From positions 41,409-105,408 of the forward strand of contig NZ_CACXXB010000017.1 of the NCBI RefSeq assembly GCF_902771435.1: a stretch of DNA of 64,000 bases, in the 5' to 3' direction. The position numbers and the translations under genes were made by a program. Every line of letters begins with the position of its first letter. Position 1 is the stretch's first letter. Source of the DNA: an uncultured Methanobrevibacter sp. GTDB taxonomy: Archaea > Methanobacteriota > Methanobacteria > Methanobacteriales > Methanobacteriaceae. Below, piece by piece: positions 31,841 through 40,895 of this stretch. The notes below the pieces were generated by a model that was not told the DNA's origin, ran no database searches, and worked only from the letters and a program-made list of their open reading frames with translations.

Positions 31841-33097
31841 ATGTTCGTTTACGTACTAAACATGCATGGTGAATCGTTAATGCCATGTAAACCAAGAAAA
31901 GCAAGAGTATTATTAAAAGAAAAGAAAGCAAAAGTGGTGAATCGTACACCATTTACCATACAATTGTTGTATAGATCTTCTGGTTATAAGCAACCGGTTA
32001 ATTTGGGTGTTGATGCCGGAAGCAAATATATTGGATTATCAGCAACCACAAATAAAAAAGAATTATTTAAAGCAACAGTTGAATTAAGACAGGACATACC
32101 TAAATTGTTAGAAAGTAGAAAAATTCAGCGCAGGAATCGTAGGAGCAAATTACGTTATCGTCCGGCACGGTTTAATAATCGTGGTAAAAAAGGAAAACTG
32201 GCACCCAGTATTCAGCATAAAATTGACACCCATTTAACAATAATTAAACGTATTTGCAATATAATTCCCATAGAAAACATCATTGTTGAAACTGCTGAAT
32301 TTGATGTGCATAAACTAAAGAACCCAAGTGTATCTGGTGTGGATTATCAGCATGGCGATGCAAAAGGTTTTTATAATGTTAAATCAGCTGTTTTAAGCCG
32401 TGACAATTACACCTGCCAAATATGCGGAGCAAAAAATACCAAACTGCAAGTTCATCATATCAGATTCAGAAGTGATGGCGGTTCCAATCGCATGGACAAT
32501 CTAGTAACATTATGCAAAGAATGCCATGATAAAGTACATACAGGCGAATTGAAATATACAAAAAAAGTCAAATCATTCAAACATTCCACTCATATGAATA
32601 TCATAGGAAAAAGATTAGTACAATCTTTAAAAAATGAATTCAGCAATGTTTTTGAGACTTTCGGTTATTTAACCAAGTATACTCGTGAAAAATTGGGCCT
32701 TGTTAAGTCTCATTGCAATGATGCTTTTGTAATTAGTCACAATTTGGATGCCGAACAATCGAATGTTGAATATTCATATAAGAAAGTTAGACGACATAAT
32801 CGCCAAATACATAAATTCAAACCAAGCAAAGGGGGAAAACGTAAATGCAATCAGTCACCATATATTGTAAATGGTTTTAGAAGATATGATAAAGTACTGT
32901 ACAACGATAAGGAATGTTTTATAACAGGTAAACGAAGCAACGGTTATTTTCAGTTAAAAACATTTGACGGAACTGTAATTAGCCAAGGAGTAAGTAGTAA
33001 GCGGTTGAAATTATTAGAACCTATTAAAGGTTGGTTAATAGATTGGAGGTTGGCAATTCCTCCCCGACCTAAAGAGGTCGGGGTATCCTTGCCATAA
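31841..33097 (+). CDS. iscB: IscB RNA-guided nuclease
   Basis: IscB is the ancestor of Cas9, an omega-RNA-guided DNA endonuclease. The 418-residue protein has all parts: the N-terminal PLMP-type domain (here SLMP, residues 12-15), RuvC-I with D58 in GVDAGS, an arginine-rich bridge helix (92-114), RuvC-II with E150 in IIVETAEFD, an HNH domain with C192, C195, H205, H206, N220, C225 and C228, and RuvC-III with H291 and D294. All catalytic residues look intact. GGAGG stands nine bases before the ATG. The last residues are read through the right-end hairpin. Confidence 0.93.
   Translation: MFVYVLNMHGESLMPCKPRKARVLLKEKKAKVVNRTPFTIQLLYRSSGYKQPVNLGVDAGSKYIGLSATTNKKELFKATVELRQDIPKLLESRKIQRRNRRSKLRYRPARFNNRGKKGKLAPSIQHKIDTHLTIIKRICNIIPIENIIVETAEFDVHKLKNPSVSGVDYQHGDAKGFYNVKSAVLSRDNYTCQICGAKNTKLQVHHIRFRSDGGSNRMDNLVTLCKECHDKVHTGELKYTKKVKSFKHSTHMNIIGKRLVQSLKNEFSNVFETFGYLTKYTREKLGLVKSHCNDAFVISHNLDAEQSNVEYSYKKVRRHNRQIHKFKPSKGGKRKCNQSPYIVNGFRRYDKVLYNDKECFITGKRSNGYFQLKTFDGTVISQGVSSKRLKLLEPIKGWLIDWRLAIPPRPKEVGVSLP
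33062..33083. repeat. Right-end hairpin of the IscB element
   Basis: CCCCGACCT and AGGTCGGGG form a perfect nine-base-pair stem with loop AAAG. It encodes the RPKEVG residues near the IscB C-terminus and marks the right end of the element. Confidence 0.7.
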
Positions 33098-33100
33098 TAA

Positions 33101-33187
33101 GATGAAAAGTTCAGATCTGTTCAGGACAAATTATTCAAATCAGATTATAATAAATTTGATGAGGAGACTAAAAAGTTTTTAGTATAA
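33101..33187 (+). pseudogene. RhuM C-terminal remnant
   Basis: The frame reads DEKFRSVQDKLFKSDYNKFD and eight further residues to a stop. This resembles the tail of RhuM proteins, severed from the main gene by the IscB element. Its stop TAA overlaps the ATG of aroE (TAATG), suggesting that rhuM and aroE were once translationally coupled. Confidence 0.7.
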
Positions 33188-34056
33188 TGGCAGTCAACTA
33201 TTATTATATGAATATTAAAGGTAGTACAAATATCGTGGGTCTGATAGGCCATCCGGTTGAACACAGTTTTTCGCCGCCGATGCACAATGCCGCATTTCAA
33301 AGTCTGGGAATGGATTATGCATATGTCGCATTTGATGTAAATCCTAATGATTTATCCTCTGCAATCGAAGGGGCAAGGTCATTAAACATAAAAGGTTTCA
33401 ATGTCACCATTCCTCATAAAATTGAAGTGATGCAGTATTTAAATGAGCTTGATGAGGTTGCAGAGCTGATAGGTGCCGTAAACACAATAGACTTTAAAAA
33501 CCTGAAGGGATACAATACCGATGGAATCGGTGCAATTAAGGCTATTGAAGAGGTAACAAAAGTCAAGGATAGGGATGTTATTGTTGCAGGAGCAGGAGGC
33601 GCTTCAAGGGCAATATCATTTTACCTTGCCAGATTCGGTGCCAGTTCAATAACAATACTTAACAGAAATGTCGAAAGGGCCCAAAGCCTTGCAGATGATG
33701 TTTTGGCATCTGATTTGATAGGTGACGTTAATGCAGATTCAATTTCAGAAATTGACAATCTGCTGGGCGATGCGGATATTTTGGTGGATACCACTCCTTT
33801 GGGAATGGATCCTCACATTGATGATGAGCCTATTGCAACAGCAGACAATATGCATGAGGATTTGGTTGTCTTTGATGCTGTTTATAATCCAAACGAAACA
33901 GTACTTTTAAAAGAAGCCATCAAAGCAAAAGCAAAGCCCGTTTATGGAATTAAGATGCTGCTTTATCAGGGTGCTGAAAGCTTTAAAATATGGACTGGCC
34001 GTGATGCGCCGATTGATGTGATGGAAAAAGCGCTTAATGAATATTTGGGAAGATAA
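33187..34056 (+). CDS. aroE: Shikimate dehydrogenase
   Basis: Reduces 3-dehydroshikimate with NADPH in aromatic amino acid synthesis. The substrate site is VGLIGHPVEHSFSPPMHNAAF (about residues 17-37), the catalytic lysine lies in GFNVTIPHKIEVM, the nucleotide loop is GAGGASRAISFYL (about 137-149), and the late motif GIKMLLYQGAESFKIWTG is present. ATG at 33187 overlaps the stop of the rhuM remnant. A second ATG at 33208 gives a more usual N-terminus (MNIKGSTN), so the start is uncertain by seven codons. Confidence 0.95.
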   Translation: MAVNYYYMNIKGSTNIVGLIGHPVEHSFSPPMHNAAFQSLGMDYAYVAFDVNPNDLSSAIEGARSLNIKGFNVTIPHKIEVMQYLNELDEVAELIGAVNTIDFKNLKGYNTDGIGAIKAIEEVTKVKDRDVIVAGAGGASRAISFYLARFGASSITILNRNVERAQSLADDVLASDLIGDVNADSISEIDNLLGDADILVDTTPLGMDPHIDDEPIATADNMHEDLVVFDAVYNPNETVLLKEAIKAKAKPVYGIKMLLYQGAESFKIWTGRDAPIDVMEKALNEYLGR

Positions 34057-34057
34057 T

Positions 34058-34741
34058 ATGGATTTAATGTTTGACATATCAGGTTTGGCATCTGATGAGG
34101 ATGAATTTTCAAATTCAAAAAAGGATGTACTGAAATTCCTAAAGATAATTGGGGTGGATACCCGTTTCATTTCATATACTCCCCAAAAAATCTACATTAA
34201 CTCCCTGAGATTTTCAAAGTTTTCAAGAACCCGCCAAAAAACATTCAATAAGCAATATCCTGAAATAGAAGTTGTAAGAAATAAATTGTTTCAAAAGATT
34301 TGCTCAAAATCAGCCAGGAATTTGACATTGGAAATCAAACCTAACTCAACAGTATTGATGCCTGAGGACAATTTCATCTGTGAATTATTGATGGAGCCTT
34401 ATACCCGTAAATACGGTGTTAAACTGGTTTATGAGGGGGATTATGATTTAAAAGTCAACCCTTTAATATTGGATGATAAGGTGAATACCATATTTGAAGG
34501 CATTTTTGCCGGTGAAGGTTTAAATTTAATCGACACTGAAAATGAAATCTATCCGTTGGCCAATGTTTCACTTGACTGGATTAACTCATTTTTGAAGATG
34601 GACGGTCAGAATCTGATTGAGGGCGAAAATAAGGATGATTTGGCCAATTCCTTTTCTGAATTTTTAGAGGATGTTGCCCCACAGTTTAGAGAAAATGTTA
34701 TTAGCGCATCAGAATTCATCAATGAGAAAAATAAAAATTAA
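34058..34741 (+). CDS. Conserved hypothetical protein
   Basis: A soluble protein of 227 residues. The ATG at 34058 is chosen because GGGAAGAT precedes it and it follows the aroE stop by one base; an upstream ATG lies inside aroE. It has a basic patch around residues 45-75 ([23 protein letters not shown]) and a central mixed alpha/beta region ([32 protein letters not shown]). No membrane or signal segment is seen. I do not recognise the family. It is converging with rfcL; the stop codons overlap by four bases. Confidence 0.7.
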   Translation: MDLMFDISGLASDEDEFSNSKKDVLKFLKIIGVDTRFISYTPQKIYINSLRFSKFSRTRQKTFNKQYPEIEVVRNKLFQKICSKSARNLTLEIKPNSTVLMPEDNFICELLMEPYTRKYGVKLVYEGDYDLKVNPLILDDKVNTIFEGIFAGEGLNLIDTENEIYPLANVSLDWINSFLKMDGQNLIEGENKDDLANSFSEFLEDVAPQFRENVISASEFINEKNKN

Positions 34742-36261
34742 AAACTGAAAAGAGATACCTGCTTATCAGTTTTCTTTTTAGGCTTTTCTTCTTTTTCTTC
34801 TTCTTTAACTTCCTCTTCCACGATTTCTTCTGGAACTGGTTCTTCTTCAGCAGTTTCTTCAACCGTTTCTTCTTTAGGAGCTACATCTGTAATTCCTGGG
34901 ATTTCGAAAGGAAGTTCTTCTTCTATAACTTCTTCTTCAACGACCTCTTGAGCTTCAGCCATCATCTGATTTTGAAGTTCTTCAAATCTTCTGTCCCGCT
35001 CTTCAACTCTCATTTGAGCCATTTGTTTTTCCATTTTGGTTATGACCTTTTTAGGAATCTTTTTGGATCTGAACCTTTTGATTTCGTTATCTTCCAAACC
35101 TAAAAAGTCAGATATTTCCCAGGCAAGCTCATCATTTTGAAACATTATCTCCAGGTATGGAAACATTGAAATAGCTACGGAATGTGAAATGTGCATTTTT
35201 TTAGACATTTTTTCAGCTATTCCATCTCTCAAATTTCTTTTTCCCCTATTTCTGCCCATCAGTGTGAATATTGAAGGAGTTTGTATTTTTGTGAATTTCT
35301 TGTATGTTTCCTTTTTGGATGAACTTACACCGATTCCCATAAAATCGCTTGCATATCTCCAGTAACCGTAATTCCTGCTGCTTTGAGCTCTTCCGAAGTA
35401 CAAATCAGCTTTGGCTATGTTTTCATAAGCCTTTTTGATTTCGTTTTTATTGGTGTATTCCCTTGGAATGTTTTCTGCGATGTATTCCATTACTAAAGTC
35501 GGATCCTCATCGACTCTTAGCGCATCCCTTACATGCTGAGGATTTTTGCTTTTCAAAACACCGGTTATTGCATTGAAAATATCAGAACGGTCATCCTTTG
35601 TCCTTAAATTTTCAACATCTCTCGGCTCCAACACTTCATCCTTGTCCGCCAAGGCCTGCAGTGTATTTATTGCAGATCTCATATCTCCATTTGATTTTTT
35701 GGAGATTAAATCAAGAGCTTTCGGATTAGCTTTAATTTCTTCTTTTGCAGCAATTTCCTTCAAGGCCTTTCTGATACTTGGGCTTCTTACTTTAGCCATT
35801 TTGATTACAGTACACTTTGGCTTTATTGACTGCAGGCGTTTTGAATAAAAGTCGTTAGCAATTAAAATCATTGGATGTTTGGAATTTTTAATTATCTCTC
35901 CAATGGCCCTTACTCCTCCACGGTCGTTGGTTCCATGAATTCCGTCCACTTCGTCCATTATAATCAGTTTATATTCATCTCCAAAAAGGGACCTTGTGGA
36001 TGATGATTCTCCAATTGTATTTTTAATGACGTCCTGGGAACGTTTATCACTTGCGTTAAGCTCAATGTATTCAGAAAACTCTTTAGCTATTACCAGTGCA
36101 AGTGTTGTTTTTCCAATTCCGGGAGGTCCGACCAATAGCAGGGGCTGCTGTGGATTTCCTTTTTTCCAATTGTCAACCCAATCCAGGATTATTTTTTTCT
36201 CTTTGTTGTTGCCGACCACCTCATCGAGAGTTTGCGGTCGGTATTTGTCAGTCCATAACAT
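34738..36261 (-). CDS. rfcL: Replication factor C large subunit
   Basis: Loads the PCNA sliding clamp together with four RfcS subunits. The 507-residue protein has the RFC box [18 protein letters not shown], Walker [10 protein letters not shown] (45-53) and Walker B IMDEVDGI. The C-terminal third is acidic and charged (many EE and KK), then ends with the PCNA-binding PIP box QVSLFSF at residues 501-507. It starts nine bases after rfcS on the minus strand. Confidence 0.97.
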   Translation of the reverse strand: MLWTDKYRPQTLDEVVGNNKEKKIILDWVDNWKKGNPQQPLLLVGPPGIGKTTLALVIAKEFSEYIELNASDKRSQDVIKNTIGESSSTRSLFGDEYKLIIMDEVDGIHGTNDRGGVRAIGEIIKNSKHPMILIANDFYSKRLQSIKPKCTVIKMAKVRSPSIRKALKEIAAKEEIKANPKALDLISKKSNGDMRSAINTLQALADKDEVLEPRDVENLRTKDDRSDIFNAITGVLKSKNPQHVRDALRVDEDPTLVMEYIAENIPREYTNKNEIKKAYENIAKADLYFGRAQSSRNYGYWRYASDFMGIGVSSSKKETYKKFTKIQTPSIFTLMGRNRGKRNLRDGIAEKMSKKMHISHSVAISMFPYLEIMFQNDELAWEISDFLGLEDNEIKRFRSKKIPKKVITKMEKQMAQMRVEERDRRFEELQNQMMAEAQEVVEEEVIEEELPFEIPGITDVAPKEETVEETAEEEPVPEEIVEEEVKEEEKEEKPKKKTDKQVSLFSF

Positions 36262-36270
36262 TTCTATACC

Positions 36271-37218
36271 TTAAATGAATTTGGTTAGAAGCGCTTCAAG
36301 TTGGATTCTTGGGTTTGCTCCTTCTCTTATTCTAAAATCGCAATCCGCTATTGAGTTTATAAGATCAATATAAAAGTCAGGTTCCATTTTACCTTCAACA
36401 ACTCTTTTTGAAACTTCCTGATAAATTTGTGTAACCATATCCTCTCCGCTGGTTCCCTGTAAAACCATTGTTTCTCTGAGAAGTGTTCTCGCACCTAAAA
36501 AGTCTCCCATAAGTGCTTTATTTATCATGTTTGCAATATCCTGAGGTTTTGCTTTGGAAACTACTTCATAAACTGATTCTTCAGTTATCGCTTCTCCTTC
36601 TGAAGCGGCTGCCTGAAGGACATTAAGGGCTTTTCTCATATCTCCTTCAGCAAAGTAGACTATGGTTTCCAGACCTTTATCGTCAGCTTCAAAACCTTCT
36701 GATTCACAAATGAATTTCAAACGTTCCTTGATTTCTTCACCTTTTATTGGAGCGAATCTGAATATTGCACATCTTGATTGGATTGGGTCGATTATTTTTG
36801 ATGAATAATTACAGGACAGTATAAATGAAGCGGTTTTTGTATACATTTCCATTTCACGTCTGAGTGCATGCTGCGCATCTTTGGTCATGTTGTCCACTTC
36901 ATCAAGAAAGATTATTCTGAATGGAGCGCCGACCGGTTTTAATCTGCAGAAGCTTTTGATGTCATTTCTTACGGTATCAATTCCTCTTGCATCTGATGCA
37001 TTCAGCTCTAAAAAGTTATTTCTCCAATATTCTCCAAGAATGGATTTTGCCAGTGCTAAGGCAGTGGTTGTTTTACCGACACCTGCTGGGCCTGTAAACA
37101 TTAAGTTAGGCATGCTTCCTTCGCCTACATACTTTTCAAGTCTGGTAATGATTTGCTTTTGTCCTACAATGTCTTCTAATTTCTGTGGTCTATATTTTTC
37201 TACCCATGGTCCGCTCAT
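36271..37218 (-). CDS. rfcS: Replication factor C small subunit
   Basis: A 315-residue AAA+ clamp-loader subunit. It has the N-terminal [18 protein letters not shown], Walker [14 protein letters not shown] (about 43-54), Walker [11 protein letters not shown] (about 104-113), and the SRC sensor in [12 protein letters not shown]. No intein is present. It is first in the rfcS-rfcL operon, with a GGTGAT ribosome site before ATG. Confidence 0.97.
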   Translation of the reverse strand: MSGPWVEKYRPQKLEDIVGQKQIITRLEKYVGEGSMPNLMFTGPAGVGKTTTALALAKSILGEYWRNNFLELNASDARGIDTVRNDIKSFCRLKPVGAPFRIIFLDEVDNMTKDAQHALRREMEMYTKTASFILSCNYSSKIIDPIQSRCAIFRFAPIKGEEIKERLKFICESEGFEADDKGLETIVYFAEGDMRKALNVLQAAASEGEAITEESVYEVVSKAKPQDIANMINKALMGDFLGARTLLRETMVLQGTSGEDMVTQIYQEVSKRVVEGKMEPDFYIDLINSIADCDFRIREGANPRIQLEALLTKFI

Positions 37219-37320
37219 TTAATCACCATTTTTTTATAGTAACATTTATGTATCATGTAGTTAAATTATTTTTTGGATTAACTTTTTTAATATATGAAAT
37301 CCAATAGATATATAATTAAA

Positions 37321-37340
37321 GAGAGCATTTGATGAGTAAT
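37321..37340 (+). repeat. 20-bp dispersed leader motif, copy 3, with tiny ORF ahead of htpX
   Basis: GAGAGCATTTGATGAGTAAT, identical to the copies at 23764 and 30573. Its ATG opens a ten-codon frame (MSNVYINSRC) that stops at 37364, two bases before the htpX ATG, and covers the htpX ribosome site. A TATA-like TATATAATT lies just upstream. Confidence 0.7.
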
Positions 37341-37366
37341 GTTTACATAAATTCAAGGTGTTAAAA

Positions 37367-38326
37367 ATGAGAGGCACATGGAGACTTAGATTAAGAATGG
37401 TACTGACATCTGTACTGCTGTTTACGACCGTATACATTATGGTTTCTCTTGTAGCGAGATATTTGGGAATAAGCAGCTGGTCTTTTTATATGTGGTTGAG
37501 TTTGGGAATTGTATTTTTACAGTATTGGTTTGGTCCATCTTTAGTAAAACGTTCCATGAATGTAAGGCCACTGTCAGAAGCTGAAGCGCCTCATATTCAC
37601 AAGATGGTTGAGGAGCTTGCACAGGAAGCTGGAGTTCCAAAACCGGAAGTCGGCCTGTCAGAAGTCAATATTCCAAATGCATTTGCATATGGAAGAACAA
37701 GCAGAAGCGGCCATATTGCAATTACTCGTCCGATTTTAGGTCTGTTGGACTATGATGAGTTAAGGGCGGTATTGGGTCATGAAATGGGCCATATCAAACA
37801 TAATGACATGGCTGTAACTGCTGCCGTCAGTGTGGTTCCTATGATTTGCTATTACCTTGCACTGTCATTCATGTTTTCAGGTGACAACGATAACGGCGCA
37901 GGAATCATAATAGGAATTTTAGGATATGTATTTTACTTAATTGGACAGCTGCTGGTATTGTTCATCTCAAGAACCAGAGAATATTATGCGGATGAAGCCA
38001 GTGTGGAATATGGCAATCGTCCGGCAGCTTTGGTGTCTGCACTTTATAAACTGTCATATGGTGCTGCAAGATGCAATGAGCAGGTTATCAATGATTTAAA
38101 TACAAACCGCGCATTTTTCGTCAATGACATTAACAATGCAAAACATGACGTTACAGATTTCAGGCAAATAGACTTTGACGGTGACGGAAAAATCACCGAT
38201 GAAGAGTTAAGAAGACTTGCAAACGCAGACGTTAAAATTTCAAAGAAAAGCGGGGCTATGGAATTGTTCTCCACTCACCCGGATTCCTTAAAAAGAGTAA
38301 AAAGATTGGCAGAATTAGAAAATTAG
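37367..38326 (+). CDS. htpX: HtpX-like membrane zinc metalloprotease with EF-hand loop
   Basis: An M48 peptidase of about 319 residues for membrane protein quality control. The start ATG follows AAGGTG; an in-frame GTG lies nine bases earlier. Two N-terminal hydrophobic segments are followed by the catalytic HEMGH at 138-142 and two more membrane segments. The third zinc ligand lies in SRTREYYADEASVEYG. An uncommon element is DFDGDGKITDEE at residues 269-280, a perfect 12-residue EF-hand calcium loop. The C-terminus is STHPDSLKRVKRL, standard for HtpX. trmI follows nine bases later. Confidence 0.94.
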   Translation: MRGTWRLRLRMVLTSVLLFTTVYIMVSLVARYLGISSWSFYMWLSLGIVFLQYWFGPSLVKRSMNVRPLSEAEAPHIHKMVEELAQEAGVPKPEVGLSEVNIPNAFAYGRTSRSGHIAITRPILGLLDYDELRAVLGHEMGHIKHNDMAVTAAVSVVPMICYYLALSFMFSGDNDNGAGIIIGILGYVFYLIGQLLVLFISRTREYYADEASVEYGNRPAALVSALYKLSYGAARCNEQVINDLNTNRAFFVNDINNAKHDVTDFRQIDFDGDGKITDEELRRLANADVKISKKSGAMELFSTHPDSLKRVKRLAELEN

Positions 38327-38335
38327 GTGTAAATT

Positions 38336-39067
38336 ATGAAGATGATTTTAGATGAACGTGGTAAAAAACATGTTTTAAAGCAGGGAGAGGAATTTCAAAG
38401 CGACTTGGGAATTATAAAAGCTGATGTCCTGGACAATGCTGAAGTTGGTGATGAAATCAAAAGCCACAATGGCCACTCATTTAAAATCATAAAGCCTAAC
38501 ATCAACGATTTCATTGATGTGATGGATAGAAGATGTTCAATACTCCTTAAAAAGGACATAGGTTATGTATTGGCTCACACTGGTCTGGGAGCAGGTTCAA
38601 GAGTGGTGGATGCAGGAACCGGTGCAGGAGCCATTGCACTGAACTTCGGAAATGTCGTAGGTTCACAGGGTCATGTCTATACATATGAAATTCGTGAGGA
38701 TTTTGCCGAGGTCGCAAAGAAAAACATTGAAAATTTTGGAATTGAAAACATCACTGTCAAAAATCAGAACATAAAGGAAGGAATCGATGAGGATAACATT
38801 GATTTGGTCTTTCTGGACCTTCCAAAACCATTTGAGATATTTGAAGAGGTTTTAGAATGTTTGAATGTTGGCGGATGGCTGGCGGTCTATGCACCATATA
38901 TCGATCAGGCCAAACTCTCATACAGGGTTGCTAAAAAATTAGGCTTTTTTGACATTGAAATAAGTGAACTTCTGGAAAGGGGTTTGGAAGTGCGCCAAAA
39001 TGGCGTCAGGCCAAAAACACGTATGGTTGGCCACAGTGGATATTTGATGTTCGCAAGAAAATTATAG
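38336..39067 (+). CDS. trmI: tRNA (adenine-N1)-methyltransferase TrmI family
   Basis: A class I SAM methyltransferase that makes m1A (or m1A57/58) in tRNA. The short N-terminal barrel domain is followed by VVDAGTGAGAIALNFG (about 97-112), YEIREDFAEVAKKNIE, and LDLPKPFEIFEEVLECLNVGGWLAVYAPYI, the family catalytic region with L-D-L-P. The ending VRPKTRMVGHSGYLMFARK is diagnostic. It is co-directional and close to htpX, so both may be in one transcript. Confidence 0.93.
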   Translation: MKMILDERGKKHVLKQGEEFQSDLGIIKADVLDNAEVGDEIKSHNGHSFKIIKPNINDFIDVMDRRCSILLKKDIGYVLAHTGLGAGSRVVDAGTGAGAIALNFGNVVGSQGHVYTYEIREDFAEVAKKNIENFGIENITVKNQNIKEGIDEDNIDLVFLDLPKPFEIFEEVLECLNVGGWLAVYAPYIDQAKLSYRVAKKLGFFDIEISELLERGLEVRQNGVRPKTRMVGHSGYLMFARKL

Positions 39068-39110
39068 CTATTTTAATTTTAGCTATATTCATTACTTTTT
39101 TTATTTTTAA

Positions 39111-39803
39111 TTATAGTCCCAGAAGAATTATTATGAATATGAGTCCGTCTGTTAATAGGTGGGAAATATAAGGAACGAATAAATTTTTGGTTTTAATGTA
39201 TCCGTAAATTTCAAATATTGATCCAAGTCCCTGTATGAGCAAAGCAGAAATGATTGTTGATGTTTGGGGATCATAGTGAAGCAATCCAAAGCAGGTTAAG
39301 ACAATTATTGTTGAAATAATTAGGGATAATTTTCGGTTGCTTGTAAATTTATAAATTAATCTCATGAAGAACATCAGCGGAATGAATTTAAGCAGTTCTT
39401 CACCCATCATTGAAAATATTAATGAGACGGTCGATTCCAGAGTGACCTCCAATGAACTGGCAACGCCTGTGCCCGCTAGGTGGAACATGTCCAAAATATC
39501 TCCCATAACAATTGAATAAATCATATAGCCGGCAAACATCAGCACTGCCAGTATGATTTCATTTCTGTTGGGTTTTTGGAAAATTAGTCTGTAATTCCAG
39601 TTTGAAAAATAAAGTAAAGGAATTAACATTGTAAAACAAAAGAAGAGACTTCCAACAAATTCAGAAGATAATCCTATAATCATATATAGCAGGAATGAAA
39701 TGGGAACTGCTAAAAGCAGGATTACCCACCCTATCTTTGGAATTCTGGGATTATTGTTGTAATAGGGAAAATCCCTTGTTTCATCGAATGTTAATCCTTT
39801 CAT
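39111..39803 (-). CDS. CPBP-type intramembrane protease
   Basis: A 230-residue protein with about seven hydrophobic segments. The Abi/CPBP motifs are present: GEELLKF near residue 134 (motif EExxxR with K in place of R), CFGLLHYD near 170 (catalytic His), and SHLLTDGL near 214. Family members are glutamic-type intramembrane proteases related to Rce1. The substrate is unknown. It follows the solute-binding protein gene by four bases, so the two form an operon. Confidence 0.78.
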   Translation of the reverse strand: MKGLTFDETRDFPYYNNNPRIPKIGWVILLLAVPISFLLYMIIGLSSEFVGSLFFCFTMLIPLLYFSNWNYRLIFQKPNRNEIILAVLMFAGYMIYSIVMGDILDMFHLAGTGVASSLEVTLESTVSLIFSMMGEELLKFIPLMFFMRLIYKFTSNRKLSLIISTIIVLTCFGLLHYDPQTSTIISALLIQGLGSIFEIYGYIKTKNLFVPYISHLLTDGLIFIIILLGL

Positions 39804-39807
39804 GATA

Positions 39808-40632
39808 TCATGCTTGAATTACTCTTTCGGGCAGTTTATATTTGCTGTAATTTTGAGCTATTTTATCGACTGTTCCATCTTTAAACATTTCATCTAAAGT
39901 TTTTTGAACTTGGTCCCTTAACTCAGTGTTTCCTTTTTTAAATCCAACACCGTACTGTTCATCTGGAAGTGTTTCATTAAGTATTTTACAGTCAGAATGT
40001 TTTTCAACAACCATATAGTTTGCAATTCCATAATCTGCAATAACTGCATCACAAAGTCCGGAATTCAAGTCAATCATAGCATCATTATAAGTGTTCACTT
40101 CGGTTATTTTATTGAAGTTGCCTTTTAGGCTGGCATTTTCATTAATTTTTTTCAAAACTGAGGTTCCCAGTTCAATTTCAACGGGTTTGTCTTTTAAATC
40201 TTTAAAACTGTTTATACTTGAATTTGATTTTACAATAACGACAGGAGTATTGTTAAAGTAAGGTTTTGACCAGGTATAATTATCTTCTCTTCCATTAATG
40301 GTAAATTCACTCCAGATGCAGTCAATTTCCTCACTGTTTAATTCCAGTTCTTTTGTATTCCAGTCTATAATTGGCAGAGGTATGAATGTCCAGTTATTCC
40401 TTTTACTTACCTCTTTTGCAAGTTCAATATCAAAACCGGTGTAATTTCCGTTATTGTTATATCCGAATGGTGGAAATTTATCATTGAAGCCAACGACGAA
40501 TTTATCATTAGTATTTGTTGAATCACCAGCATCGCTATTAAAAAAATCGAACATACTTGTGGCGCTCACGGCACCTATCATTAGAAATATTGTCAATGTC
40601 ACAATTGAAATTAATATTATCTTTTTATTCAT
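39808..40632 (-). CDS. Amino-acid-type ABC transporter substrate-binding protein
   Basis: A 274-residue type 2 periplasmic-binding-fold protein with an N-terminal signal segment (residues 1-24, ending GAVSATS). The pattern FVVGFNDKFPPFGYNNNGNYTGFDIELAKEVSKRNNW is the SBP_bac_3 signature, and AVIADYGIANYMV lies near residue 193. It probably binds an amino acid outside the membrane. No permease or ATPase gene lies beside it; the neighbour is a CPBP protease, an unusual orphan pairing. Confidence 0.86.
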   Translation of the reverse strand: MNKKIILISIVTLTIFLMIGAVSATSMFDFFNSDAGDSTNTNDKFVVGFNDKFPPFGYNNNGNYTGFDIELAKEVSKRNNWTFIPLPIIDWNTKELELNSEEIDCIWSEFTINGREDNYTWSKPYFNNTPVVIVKSNSSINSFKDLKDKPVEIELGTSVLKKINENASLKGNFNKITEVNTYNDAMIDLNSGLCDAVIADYGIANYMVVEKHSDCKILNETLPDEQYGVGFKKGNTELRDQVQKTLDEMFKDGTVDKIAQNYSKYKLPERVIQA

Positions 40633-40895
40633 TAATTTGCCCTCCCCTATTATTTTTTTATATTTCTTTAATATATTTTATTTGCTGTTGTTAGTTTTGT
40701 GTTGGTATTGTTTAATGAATTGCCATAGCCATAATTGAATTAAATTGAAGGAGGTTTCAAACTTCCGAATCTTGCAGATATTAAAGTATGCACGATTACT
40801 GGTATTAAATTTCAGGATAATGGATTGTAGGGTAATGAGAATGAGTTTTTAATATTTAAGGGGTTGTTAAAAAATAAGTTTTGGAATAGAAAAGT

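Larger units (their letters stand above)
31580..33097 (+). mobile_element. IscB-carrying IS200/IS605-type element without TnpA
   Basis: The element spans a left-end hairpin at 31587-31608, an omega-RNA region, iscB, and a right-end hairpin at 33062-33083 that lies inside the last iscB codons. No TnpA transposase or fragment of one is present, so movement would need TnpA in trans. The outer ends are estimated from the hairpins and from where rhuM sequence stops and resumes; they could shift by a few bases. No terminal inverted repeats or target duplication are seen, as expected for this class. Confidence 0.8.
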
